Positions 1 through 6,985 of a stretch of DNA of 64,000 nt are shown piece by piece. The notes beneath the pieces were generated by a model that saw only the letters and a program-made list of their open reading frames with translations, had not been told where the DNA came from and searched no databases. Every line of letters starts with the position of its first letter. Position 1 is the stretch's first letter. Made by a program: the position numbers and the translations under genes. The stretch lies in the IMG/VR virus record IMGVR_UViG_3300025593_000028, positions 1-64,000 of that record; one strand, given 5' to 3'. Source of the stretch: a virus.

Positions 1-201
1 CTCGAACGAGACCGCGAAGGTCTCACTCTCTGGGATGTCCTCGGTGCGGATGAAGTGCCTCACCGCCTCGTAGATCGAGCCGTCCGAGGTCCTGAACCTC
101 GCACCGGGGACGATGAAGAAGTCCAGCCTGCATCCCGGGAGGGCGGCCGGCACGTCGTGGTTGTCTCGCTGCCTGAGCAGCGAGTAGAAGCGTTGCTCCA
201 T
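1..201 (-). CDS. Unknown protein, C-terminus beyond window
   Basis: Reading frame from an ATG at 201 to the left window edge (67 codons visible), preceded by GGAGGT about 6 nt upstream. The ATG shares one base with the TGA of the gene before it (TGATG), so translation is probably coupled. Visible protein starts MEQRFYSLLRQRDNHD and has no motif I recognise. Last gene of the leftward accessory operon within the window. Confidence 0.6.
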   Translation of the reverse strand, partial: MEQRFYSLLRQRDNHDVPAALPGCRLDFFIVPGARFRTSDGSIYEAVRHFIRTEDIPESETFAVSFE

Positions 202-458
202 CAGAGTACCTCCGTCGGCTGTCGGGTCCACCACGAGATGGACGAGTTGGGGATGAAGATCTGGCGCGCCTCGGGCGCCGGGGTCCTGAGTACCTCGCGA
301 GCCGGGCTGCCGTGGAAGGAGGCCGGGATGAGCACCAGTTCCCCGCGGAAGTTGCCTGTCGCCATCATTTCCGGCTCGCCCTCGGCCTCGTCGATCCACT
401 CGAAGTCCTCCGCGTAGAACTCCGCGCCGTCTTCCAGCTTGATGTACGCCGGGTTCAC
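201..458 (-). CDS. Small acidic protein, unknown
   Basis: 85 aa from a GTG that overlaps the upstream stop by 4 bp (GTGA). The open frame extends further upstream but that part lies over the neighbouring gene and is not needed. Rich in acidic and aromatic residues in the first half (EDGAEFYAEDFEWIDEAEGE). No recognised family. Confidence 0.6.
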   Translation of the reverse strand: MNPAYIKLEDGAEFYAEDFEWIDEAEGEPEMMATGNFRGELVLIPASFHGSPAREVLRTPAPEARQIFIPNSSISWWTRQPTEVL

Positions 459-763
459 GAGGGGATCCCGGACGACACCTTCGGGCTCTCCGGCGGGTCG
501 AGGCGGAGCATCCACATCGCGCTGACGCCCTTGAACTCGTCGTTCCGGGCGATCGCGGTGACCGCGAAGCGCTCGCCGAAGAGCGTCGAGTCGGCTTGCG
601 CCGCCTTGCCCAGTGCTTCTACGACCTTGCGGTACACGTCGTGGATCGAGCCGGCCGTCACCTCCAGCATCGAGCACGGGAGGCGCCCGACGTGTTCTGA
701 GAACAGCTCGGTATCGCGGTCGTCCTCCTCGACTTTGCGCACCTCTACCCTGTAGTTGCTCAT
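455..763 (-). CDS. Unknown 102-aa protein
   Basis: Starts at ATG 763 with GAGAGGAG 4 nt upstream. Leftward box TACCAT lies at 777-782, so transcription may begin only a few bases before the ATG. Charged N-terminus (MSNYRVEVRKVEEDDRD), no recognised domain. Ends in a GTGA overlap with the next gene. Confidence 0.65.
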   Translation of the reverse strand: MSNYRVEVRKVEEDDRDTELFSEHVGRLPCSMLEVTAGSIHDVYRKVVEALGKAAQADSTLFGERFAVTAIARNDEFKGVSAMWMLRLDPPESPKVSSGIPS

Positions 764-776
764 CCCGCTCCTCTCT

Positions 777-782
777 ATGGTA
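777..782 (-). promoter_or_regulatory. Leftward extended -10 box (TGATACCAT)
   Basis: TGA-TACCAT just upstream of the gene starting at 763; fits the CCTGATANNNT pattern of the other leftward promoters. It also overlaps the stop codon of the preceding gene. Confidence 0.4.
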
Positions 783-1094
783 TCAGGCCGACCCGGGCCT
801 GATGTGCTTGACGGTCTCCTCGTAGACCACGAACGACAGCAGGGCCTTCGGCAGGATCGACCTGTCGACGGGGTCGTGCTCGACGACCACCGCGATGTAG
901 GTGCCCGGCTCGGGGCCGGTGCCGTGGTTCCAGCCCTCGATCACCTCGCGGACGTCGCGTTCGAGCGAGAGTTGGCGCTCGCGTGGTTCGTACGCGACGT
1001 CCCACTCGATCTCCTGTTCCGTCTGGATGATCGGGTACGCGCTCTCTTCGCGCAGCGCGTAGATGGTCAGGTGTCCTCGTTCCCTCGGTGGCAT
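783..1094 (-). CDS. Unknown 103-aa protein
   Basis: ATG 1094 with AGAGGAG spaced 6 nt. Sequence begins MPPRERGHLTIYALREE; a beta-rich middle (GTYIAVVVEHD) but no recognised family. An 18-nt gap separates it from the metzincin gene. Confidence 0.65.
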   Translation of the reverse strand: MPPRERGHLTIYALREESAYPIIQTEQEIEWDVAYEPRERQLSLERDVREVIEGWNHGTGPEPGTYIAVVVEHDPVDRSILPKALLSFVVYEETVKHIRPGSA

Positions 1095-1112
1095 CGTCGT
1101 CTCCTCTGTAGT

Positions 1113-1631
1113 TTAGTACGTCGTCGGGCGCAAGATCGGTGCCCACACCTTCTCGCGCAGCTCGGCGCGTCGGTCGGGCGGCATGGGGCCCCGGAGCCTC
1201 TCGAGCGCGTCGGCGGCCCACGCGCAGCGCGGGAGCACGTACCGGCGCACGAGGCGCGGGAACATGACGGAGGACGGGTCTTCGCTGTGGCCGAGGCCGA
1301 GCAGGTGCCCGTACTCGTGGTAGACGGTCATGCACGCTTCCGCGAACCGCCGCGGGGCGGCCAGGCGGCGGGCGACCCACAGGAAGCACGCCGGGTACTG
1401 GCTCGCGGTGGGCTCGGTCGCCCTGCCGAAGACGCCCCCGTCGAGCGCTCCGTCGGGCACCACCTCGGCGTCGACGGACGCGCAGTGCGGCGGCTGGCCC
1501 CAGTACTCGCCGGCCATCGCGTACGCGAGGTCGAGCTGCGGGGTGAGCGGCGCGCCCCACGCCGGCCCCGGCTCGGGGGCCAGCAGGAGCGCTACGGTCG
1601 CTACTGCCAGTGCTGCGGTCTTGGCGATCAT
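1113..1631 (-). CDS. Secreted metzincin-type zinc metalloprotease
   Basis: 172 aa. Residues 1-26 form a signal peptide (hydrophobic AALAVATVALLLA, then PAWG-A cleavage site). Residues 105-115 read HEYGHLLGLGH, the full HExxHxxGxxH zinc motif, followed by SVMFP (Met-123), the Met-turn expected of matrixin-like metzincins. Three Cys pairs are possible. The protein should be exported and cleave peptide bonds outside the cytoplasm; the substrate is unknown. The ATG overlaps the upstream SLOG gene stop by 4 bp (ATGA). An exported metzincin in an early-type phage operon is unusual. Confidence 0.8.
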   Translation of the reverse strand: MIAKTAALAVATVALLLAPEPGPAWGAPLTPQLDLAYAMAGEYWGQPPHCASVDAEVVPDGALDGGVFGRATEPTASQYPACFLWVARRLAAPRRFAEACMTVYHEYGHLLGLGHSEDPSSVMFPRLVRRYVLPRCAWAADALERLRGPMPPDRRAELREKVWAPILRPTTY

Positions 1632-2113
1632 GAGTCTGCTCCCTCGTCGTCGGTGAACAGGTCTGCTAGGGTGACCCCGTCTCGGGGCCTGAGGCGCACC
1701 TCACGGCCCGCGTCGCGGGCGCGTCGGACGGTGGCCCAGGTGCCCGAGCGCATGACCTCCTCCGCGGTCTCGGGCACGGCGATCAGCACGTCGCACTCGG
1801 CGACGAGCAGGTCGTTGCGGAGCATGTAGGACTCGGCGGCGGTGCGGCCCTTCGCCGCGTAGAGGATCGAACAGCCGGCCTCAGCCGCCTGGCGCACCAG
1901 GTCCTCGTTGTGCATCGCCGCCGGGACCGCGACTCGGTGGGTCGCCCCGCGGTGGCGGTTCGTGGAGATGATGTGCGCCGCGGTGTCCACGCCGAACGCC
2001 GCGCCGGTGATGAAGGACTCGGCGTCGTCCAGGCCCGCGATCACGTCCTGGAGCTGCTCGAATTCCCGCGAGTCGAGCGGCCTGGTAGAGCCGGTGAAGG
2101 CGTAGGCGGTCAC
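1628..2113 (-). CDS. SLOG/DprA-like nucleotide-binding protein
   Basis: 161 aa from a GTG overlapping the upstream stop (GTGA). Rossmann-like: AFTGSTR near the N-terminus, GAAFGVDTAAH mid-protein, and RSGTWATVRRA near the C-terminus, matching the glycine-rich and SGT-type motifs of the SLOG superfamily (DprA/LOG/TIR-related ligand binders). Such proteins bind nucleotide-derived ligands or single-stranded DNA. Immediately upstream of and coupled to the metzincin. Confidence 0.65.
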   Translation of the reverse strand: MTAYAFTGSTRPLDSREFEQLQDVIAGLDDAESFITGAAFGVDTAAHIISTNRHRGATHRVAVPAAMHNEDLVRQAAEAGCSILYAAKGRTAAESYMLRNDLLVAECDVLIAVPETAEEVMRSGTWATVRRARDAGREVRLRPRDGVTLADLFTDDEGADS

Positions 2114-2418
2114 AGGACGTACTCCTCCAGCTCCTCCATATGCTCGAGCGTCTTCATCAGCCTCTTGAGCGCCCGCTTGCCCGCCCTCTCGGCGGCTCGC
2201 TTGGAGCGCTTCGTCCCGCAGCACGGGTCATCTCGGTAGGGGTAGCCCGCGGTGTCCCTCCACGAGAAGTGCCAGGTGCCGCCGAAGAACCAGTACGCGT
2301 GCTGGTACCCGGGGTCGCCATCATCGAAGTCGCTCCTGAGCATCCAGGTCCACTTCCTGGGCGGGCTCGGCTTGATGACTACTCGCGGCGGGTTGCGGAC
2401 GTGCAGTGGCTCCGTCAT
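2110..2418 (-). CDS. Unknown aromatic/basic protein
   Basis: 102 aa. Trp/Tyr-rich first half (WTWMLRSD, YWFFGGTWHFSW) and Lys/Arg-rich second half. ATG overlaps the upstream TGA (ATGA). Vicinal Cys (PCCGTK) near residue 67. No family recognised. Confidence 0.65.
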   Translation of the reverse strand: MTEPLHVRNPPRVVIKPSPPRKWTWMLRSDFDDGDPGYQHAYWFFGGTWHFSWRDTAGYPYRDDPCCGTKRSKRAAERAGKRALKRLMKTLEHMEELEEYVL

Positions 2419-2762
2419 GCTCCGAGCACCCTCCCCTTCTCGATGTGCCGGCCGAGCAGCTCCAGGCCGGTGATGTGGTAGTGTTCCTCGTCGTGGAGGC
2501 CCTCCACGTACAGCTTCGGGGTCTCGCCCTGGAACTTCACGTGGAAGAGCATGCCGTCCGCGTCGAAACTCCAGAGCTGGTCGCCCTGGTTGCGCTTGCG
2601 GAGGACGACGTCGTCGCTCGCGAGCTCGAGCACCTCGGCCGCGTGGGCGCGGGCCAGGTTGCGGAAGCGCTCCGTCTTCTCGCGCCGGCCGCGCTCGATC
2701 TCGGCGTCGCGCGTGGCCCGCGCCGAGAGGGCCCTCTCCCTGATGCGCAGCGAGCGGGTCAC
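2415..2762 (-). CDS. Unknown 115-aa protein
   Basis: GTG start overlapping the upstream TGA (GTGA). N-terminal half is a charged helix (RIRERALSARATRDAEIERG), C-terminal half beta-rich (MLFHVKFQGETPKLYVEG). No recognised motif. Confidence 0.6.
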   Translation of the reverse strand: MTRSLRIRERALSARATRDAEIERGRREKTERFRNLARAHAAEVLELASDDVVLRKRNQGDQLWSFDADGMLFHVKFQGETPKLYVEGLHDEEHYHITGLELLGRHIEKGRVLGA

Positions 2763-3007
2763 GGCCGGGACTCCGCGGCCAGGCGCAGCGCGTCGGCGAG
2801 GCCGGGGACTCGCGAGACGGGCAGCTCCAGGTTCTCGAGGTTCAGCAGCAGGACGTCGTACGTGCCGACCTGCGCGTCGAGCACCTCCCACTCCTCGAAG
2901 CCCACGTCCCAGTCCCCGCTGACGTAGAGGTGGAGGCCCAGCTCGTGGACGTCCGCGTCCGCGGTCGGCTCGTCGCCGTAGAAGTCTACGTCGAACTTGA
3001 TGTTCAC
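2759..3007 (-). CDS. Small acidic beta-rich protein
   Basis: 82 aa from a GTG overlapping the upstream TGA. Begins MNIKFDVDFYGDEPTADADV; Leu-rich C-terminus. No known family. Confidence 0.6.
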   Translation of the reverse strand: MNIKFDVDFYGDEPTADADVHELGLHLYVSGDWDVGFEEWEVLDAQVGTYDVLLLNLENLELPVSRVPGLADALRLAAESRP

Positions 3008-3213
3008 GGTGACACCACCTCTACCTCCTCGGGCATGGACGCCCACTCGCGTCCCGCCTCGTCGAGCCAGAAGTGCACGGTGCCGCGCTCGTCCGAGACC
3101 TCCTCGTCGAGGGTCAGGACGGCGCTCACCACGCGCGGATCTTCCCAGGCCACCACGCCCTCGGTGGAGGGGTAGATCGGACCCGTGACGAGGTGCTTCT
3201 CGTTGGTCCTCAT
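3004..3213 (-). CDS. Small unknown protein, first gene of an operon
   Basis: 69 aa. ATG 3213 chosen because AAAGGAG sits 8 nt upstream; the frame is open further up but that lies in the leader. First gene after the promoter at 3264-3295, giving a leader of about 45 nt. Unknown function. Confidence 0.65.
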   Translation of the reverse strand: MRTNEKHLVTGPIYPSTEGVVAWEDPRVVSAVLTLDEEVSDERGTVHFWLDEAGREWASMPEEVEVVSP

Positions 3214-3263
3214 GCTCGGTGCTCCTTTCCATGCTCGGCTACGCACCGGTCTAATATGGGCAT

Positions 3264-3295
3264 ACAGTATCAGGTCGGGCCGGGGCCCGTATTAA
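3264..3295 (-). promoter_or_regulatory. Leftward promoter, TTAATA...TGATACTGT type
   Basis: TACTGT (3264-3269) preceded by TGA makes an extended -10. TTAATA lies at 3290-3295, and CCTTAAC further up. The same block (CCTTAAC-N5-CTTAATACGG-N12-CCTGATA) recurs at 8022-8050 and 17757-17788 with identical spacing, so it is a conserved regulatory module. Confidence 0.6.
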
Positions 3296-3582
3296 GCTTG
3301 GGTTAAGGTGAGCTGCTTGATCCGCTCCTGGAGGATGCGGAGGTACCTCGCGTCCCTGCCGTCCTGGTCGAAGAAGCGACGGATCCTCTCGGGCGCGTGT
3401 TCCAGCTCCCCCGCGATCTCGCCGAGGCGGCGGACGTCGTCCGCGGTGAGGTCGAGCTCCTCCACCTCCACGAGGTCTTTGTTCTTCGGCCACTCGCCGT
3501 CGAGTTTGATGGACTCGGCCGCGTCCCTGCTGGCGGCGTGGACCTCCCAGCTGCTGAAGCAGGACAGCCTCCAGATCCTCAT
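3292..3582 (-). CDS. Unknown 96-aa protein
   Basis: ATG overlaps the upstream stop (ATGA). Begins MRIWRLSCFSSWEVHAASRD; helical C-terminal half with repeated Arg/Leu. Its TAA stop lies inside the TTAATA element of the promoter at 3264-3295, so that promoter starts exactly where this operon ends. Confidence 0.6.
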   Translation of the reverse strand: MRIWRLSCFSSWEVHAASRDAAESIKLDGEWPKNKDLVEVEELDLTADDVRRLGEIAGELEHAPERIRRFFDQDGRDARYLRILQERIKQLTLTQA

Positions 3583-4070
3583 CGCCGATCCTCCGCCCTG
3601 ATCAGGGCGTCGATCATCTCGCCGACCTGCCTGCGTGGGCACCGTCCCGCGTGGGCCTCGAAGCGGAAGGTCGCGCCGCCTTGCGGGCAAGCGCAGGAGA
3701 CTTCGTGCGGCGCGAGGTCCTGCACGCGCTCGAGGGTGCGGCGCCTCTCGTCGGCGAGGGCCCGGGCCTTCTCGTCCGGGAGCGCCGCGTCGTGGCGGAG
3801 CTCGTCCGCGTCGAAGACGTAGTGGCCGAACGCGCCTTCACCCCTGAGGGTGCGGGCGAGGTAGTTCGCGCCCGTGAGGGTGCGGTGGGTGACGCGTTCC
3901 CTGCACCACGTCGCCGGCGTCGCGGAGACGACGGTCTGGTCCCCGATCGTGCCGAAGCCCTCGATGATCAGCGCCTCGCCGTCGTGCTTGGTGCCCGCCA
4001 TGTCGGCGAGCGGGCCGTTCACGTGGACGGCCTTGCCGACGTAGAGGACGTCGCTCTGTACCTTGTCCAT
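3579..4070 (-). CDS. Unknown 163-aa protein
   Basis: ATG 4070 chosen for AGAGAGGAG 7 nt upstream, very like the leader of the gene starting at 3213. An alternative GTG at 4190 touching the previous stop (TAGTG) would add 40 residues in frame. C-terminal region carries CACPQGG and a later Cys (GRCPRRQ), possibly one half of a metal site. Function unknown. Confidence 0.6.
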   Translation of the reverse strand: MDKVQSDVLYVGKAVHVNGPLADMAGTKHDGEALIIEGFGTIGDQTVVSATPATWCRERVTHRTLTGANYLARTLRGEGAFGHYVFDADELRHDAALPDEKARALADERRRTLERVQDLAPHEVSCACPQGGATFRFEAHAGRCPRRQVGEMIDALIRAEDRR

Positions 4071-4189
4071 GCTGGTGCTCCTCTCTAGGTAGTGCTTGAC
4101 CCTCTCGCGGAGGGCGAACGTCACTGCAAGTTCGTGCTCGAGGCCGAGGGCGACGGCCTTGCTCGTGCCGGTGGGTGCGCGCACGTGCA

Positions 4190-4618
4190 CTATCGCCCGT
4201 CCTCTAGAGCGCGGAGCTTCGGCAGCACGTGGAGCTCTAGCCAAGAGTGCACGTGCTGCGTCGCGACCAGCTTGCCGAGCGCGATCATCTGGCCGTTGTG
4301 GGCCATGTCCGCGTACGCTCCGTCGTCCTCCACTTCATAGCGGATGAACCGCTGTCGCTGGTCTTCCTCTTCGTGCGCGGAGTCGCGTTCCCAGCGCAGG
4401 TAGTAGTCGAGCCCCTGCCGCAGCTCGTCGGCGAGCGCTGCTGCCTGCTCTAGCAGGCCCGCGCGGATCGCGGGCTCGATCGCCTCGACGACTTCCTCCG
4501 CCATGTCCGAAACGTCGATGTCCGGCGCGGGCTCGGCGAAGTCGACCGGCGGGAGTGCATCAGAGATGGCCTCGCGGGCGAGCTTCAGCACCTCATCTTG
4601 CGGCCCTGCGTCGGGCAC
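4190..4618 (-). CDS. Unknown helical acidic protein
   Basis: 142 aa from GTG 4618, with GGAGGAG 9 nt upstream that overlaps the preceding gene's last codons. Long helical acidic segments (DMAEEVVEAIEPAIRAG, LRWERDSAHEEEDQRQ). No recognised family. Confidence 0.6.
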   Translation of the reverse strand: MPDAGPQDEVLKLAREAISDALPPVDFAEPAPDIDVSDMAEEVVEAIEPAIRAGLLEQAAALADELRQGLDYYLRWERDSAHEEEDQRQRFIRYEVEDDGAYADMAHNGQMIALGKLVATQHVHSWLELHVLPKLRALEDGR

Positions 4619-4620
4619 GG

Positions 4621-4962
4621 CTACGTGCTCCTCCGGTCGACGTGGTGACCGCTGTGGGTGACCTGGACGCGCCTGCCGGTGCGCCCGCCCACCTCGTGCT
4701 CCTCCCACCAGAGGTCGGTGGTCAGCTCGTGGCGGACGGCCAGCAGGGTCGAGAAGAGCAGGAACCCGCGGGCGAACTCGTGCGAGCCCGCCGGCGCGCT
4801 GCTCAGCGAGTCTGGCTCGCACGCCGCGAGCATCAGCTTGCCGTCGCCCTTGTCCACCACCTGCAGGCCCTCGATCCCCTTCAGGCGGTCCTTGAGGTTC
4901 ATCGCTTCACGCAGGGTGCTGGTGCCGTTGATCGTGTACTCGGTCGAGTAGTAGTAGCTCAT
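4621..4962 (-). CDS. Unknown 113-aa protein
   Basis: ATG 4962 with AAGGAAGG about 11 nt upstream. Begins MSYYYSTEYTINGTSTLREA; ends in TAG at 4621. No recognised domain. Confidence 0.6.
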   Translation of the reverse strand: MSYYYSTEYTINGTSTLREAMNLKDRLKGIEGLQVVDKGDGKLMLAACEPDSLSSAPAGSHEFARGFLLFSTLLAVRHELTTDLWWEEHEVGGRTGRRVQVTHSGHHVDRRST

Positions 4963-4968
4963 CTCGGT

Positions 4969-5085
4969 TCAGCCTTCCTTTTCCACCCTGATGTCTTGCA
5001 GCACGATCATCAGGTCCTCCATCAGGTCGTCGAGCGCGGGATCGGCGGAGTCCCACGCCCCGTACGCTTCTCCTGCCGCCTTCAT
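4969..5085 (-). CDS. Short acidic ORF, possibly the 3' part of an amber-interrupted gene
   Basis: 38 aa from ATG 5085 (MKAAGEAYGAWDSADPALDD...), ending TGA 4969. The same frame is open and coding-like (GC-rich third positions) back to a TAG at 5128-5130, which is the stop of the preceding gene. So the two are one frame split by an amber codon, with no start codon or ribosome site at the junction. Either a short gene or the product of amber readthrough. Confidence 0.5.
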   Translation of the reverse strand: MKAAGEAYGAWDSADPALDDLMEDLMIVLQDIRVEKEG

Positions 5086-5127
5086 CAGGGCGCGGAGCCT
5101 GCGCTCGTCTTCCGTGAAGCCCGCGTC

Positions 5128-5379
5128 CTAGTCGTCCTGGACGCCCTCGATCGCGGGGTCGCCCACCGTGAAGCTCGGCCTGGACACGACCGGGAAGATC
5201 CACGTCGCCTCGGTGCCCGATTCTCGAGCCCGGACGGAGGTGGTAGCCGCCTGGGACTTGGGCTCCTGCAGCGCGAACCGCTTCCTCGCTGCCTCGAGCG
5301 GGCTTCGCGCGCCCACGCGGATCGGGCTGATGAAGCCCGGGAACGTGGGGTGCTCGGTGTCTACGGTGTAGAGTGGCAC
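5128..5379 (-). CDS. Unknown 83-aa protein, in-frame amber then open frame
   Basis: GTG 5379 with AAAGGAG 5-6 nt upstream. Begins MPLYTVDTEHPTFPGFISPI. Stop is TAG 5128-5130, after which the same frame stays open for 52 more codons. Confidence 0.6.
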   Translation of the reverse strand: MPLYTVDTEHPTFPGFISPIRVGARSPLEAARKRFALQEPKSQAATTSVRARESGTEATWIFPVVSRPSFTVGDPAIEGVQDD

Positions 5380-5390
5380 TGCTGCTCCTT

Positions 5391-5471
5391 TCACTCCCTG
5401 TCTTGGTCGCAAACGCGGACTTCGATGCCGTGGCACCCGCCGGAGATCTGGACTACCTCCCCCGACTCCAT
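5391..5471 (-). CDS. Very short ORF after an in-frame amber
   Basis: 26 aa from ATG 5471 with no clear ribosome site. The frame is continuous upstream to TAG 5496-5498, the stop of the preceding 34-aa gene, as in the pair at 5128. Two Cys (GGCHG, VRVCDQ). Existence as a gene is uncertain. Confidence 0.35.
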   Translation of the reverse strand: MESGEVVQISGGCHGIEVRVCDQDRE

Positions 5472-5495
5472 GTACAGACTCAGGGTATCGCAGTT

Positions 5496-5600
5496 CTAAT
5501 CGCGGCCCTGCTTGTCGAGGGTGCCCGGGGTCGCGGGGTGCTCCGCTATCCTCCGTACGCGCCCTCTCAGGATGTCGCGCTCTCTTCTGGTGATCTTCAC
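5496..5600 (-). CDS. Short basic protein
   Basis: 34 aa (MKITRRERDILRGRVRRIAE...), GTG overlapping the GIY-YIG-like gene's stop by 4 bp. Arg-rich helix, possibly nucleic-acid binding. Ends at TAG 5496. Confidence 0.5.
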   Translation of the reverse strand: MKITRRERDILRGRVRRIAEHPATPGTLDKQGRD

Positions 5601-6070
5601 GGGGTCGCCGAGTCCTCTCTCAGTGCTGCGTCGTATGCCTCTTGAAGTCCCGCGAGCCAGCGCTCCTGGTGGGGGCCGGACACGCGGCCCCGGGCCGACT
5701 CGAGCGCCCTCGCGGCGCGGTCGAGGGAGGCCGGCGTGCCCTCCTCGACGTCCGCGAGGATGGTGGCCTCGGCGACCCTGCGCCGGTTCCTGCTGATGCC
5801 GCCGTCCGCGCGCTTGACGATCTGCTGGCAGTGCTCGGCCGTCAGGCCCCTGAGCTCGAACCAGGCGCCCCTCTGGGGGTAGCGGTCCCGGTGGGCGAGC
5901 AGGTGGTCGAGCACCCTGCGTTCCAGGTCTCGGGCGCCGGGCGCGGCGTAGACGAGCTCCATCGCGTAGGGGTTCCAGACCTGGACCCGCTCGAGTCGAG
6001 CGGCCGGGTCCGCCGAGTGGCCCACCCTGAAGTAGGGGCCGCACTTGATGAAGTAGATCTGCTTGTCCAT
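5597..6070 (-). CDS. GIY-YIG/T5orf172-like protein
   Basis: 157 aa from ATG 6070 with GGGGAGAGG just upstream. N-terminus IYFIKCGPYFRVGHSAD followed by RLERVQVWNP resembles the T5orf172/MUG113 branch of the GIY-YIG fold (IYFI...FKIG...RL). C-terminal half is helical. Possible DNA-cleaving or DNA-binding accessory protein; assignment rests on the N-terminal pattern only. Directly downstream of the iteron-like region. Confidence 0.45.
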   Translation of the reverse strand: MDKQIYFIKCGPYFRVGHSADPAARLERVQVWNPYAMELVYAAPGARDLERRVLDHLLAHRDRYPQRGAWFELRGLTAEHCQQIVKRADGGISRNRRRVAEATILADVEEGTPASLDRAARALESARGRVSGPHQERWLAGLQEAYDAALREDSATP

Positions 6071-6087
6071 GGCCTCTCCCCGCGGAT

Positions 6088-6198
6088 GGTACCCGGGGTG
6101 GTTGGGTACCAGCGGAGCGGTGGTGGTGAAGGTAGTCGGGTACCGGTGGTGAAGGTGGTCAGGTACCGGGAAAGTGGTGGTTGGGTGCGTCAGGTACC
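6088..6198. repeat. Iteron-like tandem repeats around GGTACC
   Basis: GGTACC occurs at 6088, 6115, 6139, 6162 and 6193, that is every 23-31 bp, with the shared body GGTGGTGAAGGTGGTCAGGTACC best seen at 6145-6167. One further full copy lies at 6567-6589. Confidence 0.65.
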
Positions 6199-6417
6199 GC
6201 GATCCGGGCGAAATAAGAGAGGAACGCACCCATACGACACCATCGAAAGTCGGCCATCGTCACCCTCGATCCACCCGGCGCAGTTGGCCTAGAGAGCCCG
6301 ACTCACCCATCCAACCATAAACCTCTGTTTCTGCAATAGAGGCCCAGATTCTTCTTTTTTCCACTTCTGGGGGTGGAAATAAGAAAAAAGAGCGCCTCTA
6401 ATCTCTATGCCCGAGGC

Positions 6418-6423
6418 ATGGTA
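6418..6423 (-). promoter_or_regulatory. Leftward extended -10 with overlapping palindrome
   Basis: TGA-TACCAT reads leftward; the palindrome ATGCC-CGA-GGCAT (6407-6419) covers the expected start site, as an operator would. A transcript would cross the repeat array before the gene at 6070. Confidence 0.4.
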
Positions 6424-6644
6424 TCATCCCCGCACTTCCCGTAAACCCCGGTGCAGAGGGTAGATCGACCGTGATGATGCCTCTAGCATGGGTGCGCGGA
6501 TCCCCGCGGGAACCCGCAAACCCGAACGCAGAGGGTAGATCAGGGGTCACAGCGCGAAGAGCACGCGGTGGTGAAGGTGGTCAGGTACCGCCGTCCGGGC
6601 CCCCCGACGCCCGTCCAAGGACGCCGAGGAGCCCGTGGTAGGAT

Positions 6645-6665
6645 GGTTCCGGAGGACCCGGAACC
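6645..6665 (-). terminator. Hairpin after the operon stop at 6667
   Basis: Perfect 8-bp stem GGTTCCGG / CCGGAACC with a 5-nt loop, directly after the TAG at 6667-6669. No T-run follows. Confidence 0.5.
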
Positions 6666-6666
6666 G

Positions 6667-6822
6667 CTACCGCCCGCTCAGGAAGAGCGCCTTCGTGTAG
6701 CGCGACGCCTTCTCGAGCGATACCGGGAGTCGACGTGACCGCCCGACGTCAGGGCGCGGGCGGCGGCCAGCACTACGACCGCGAACCCGGCCATCCCTTC
6801 GGGCGACAGCACCGCCGCTCAC
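6667..6822 (-). CDS. Small basic ORF with conflicting reading frames
   Basis: 51 aa from a GTG overlapping the previous TGA (GTGA). Only its last third (SLEKASRYTKALFLSGR) has GC-rich third positions. The first half looks coding in another frame instead: ATG 6794 gives MAGFAVVVLAAARALTSGG, a membrane-like segment that ends at 6678. A -1 shift near 6720 would join the two into one plausible small membrane protein. Could be frameshifting, a recent mutation or a sequence error. Confidence 0.35.
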   Translation of the reverse strand: MSGGAVARRDGRVRGRSAGRRPRPDVGRSRRLPVSLEKASRYTKALFLSGR

Positions 6823-6935
6823 GCCCCGACCGCGGCGCAGGCCGCGGCCCCGGCGAGGCACAGGAGGATCGCGCCCGCGATGACCGCGAGCAGCACCTCC
6901 TGTTCGTTCCTCGGGCGGAGGTCCAACTTCTCCAT
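6819..6935 (-). CDS. Small membrane protein
   Basis: 38 aa: charged N-terminus (MEKLDLRPRNEQE) then one hydrophobic helix VLLAVIAGAILLCLAGAAAC. ATG preceded by AGAAGGGGG. A single-pass protein of unknown role. Confidence 0.6.
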   Translation of the reverse strand: MEKLDLRPRNEQEVLLAVIAGAILLCLAGAAACAAVGA

Positions 6936-6985
6936 GCGTTGCCCCCTTCTCTCGGCGGCCCGGCGGATCCGGGCCGGTACGACGG

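Larger units (their letters stand above)
6071..6666. other. 600-bp non-coding region, candidate origin or control region
   Basis: No convincing gene on either strand. Contains a GGTACC-centred repeat array (6088-6198 plus a copy at 6567-6589), an A/T-rich stretch with a partial inverted repeat (about 6350-6392), a 14-bp direct repeat GCAGAGGGTAGATC (6453-6466, 6528-6541), the palindrome ATGCCCGAGGCAT (6407-6419) overlapping a leftward TGATACCAT box, and a terminator hairpin at its right end. Confidence 0.6.

Noticed and set aside
6071-6229. An N-terminal extension of the GIY-YIG-like gene (MRSSLISPGSRYLTHPTT...)
   Set aside because: It is the translation of the GGTACC repeat array; the ATG at 6070 has a good ribosome site.
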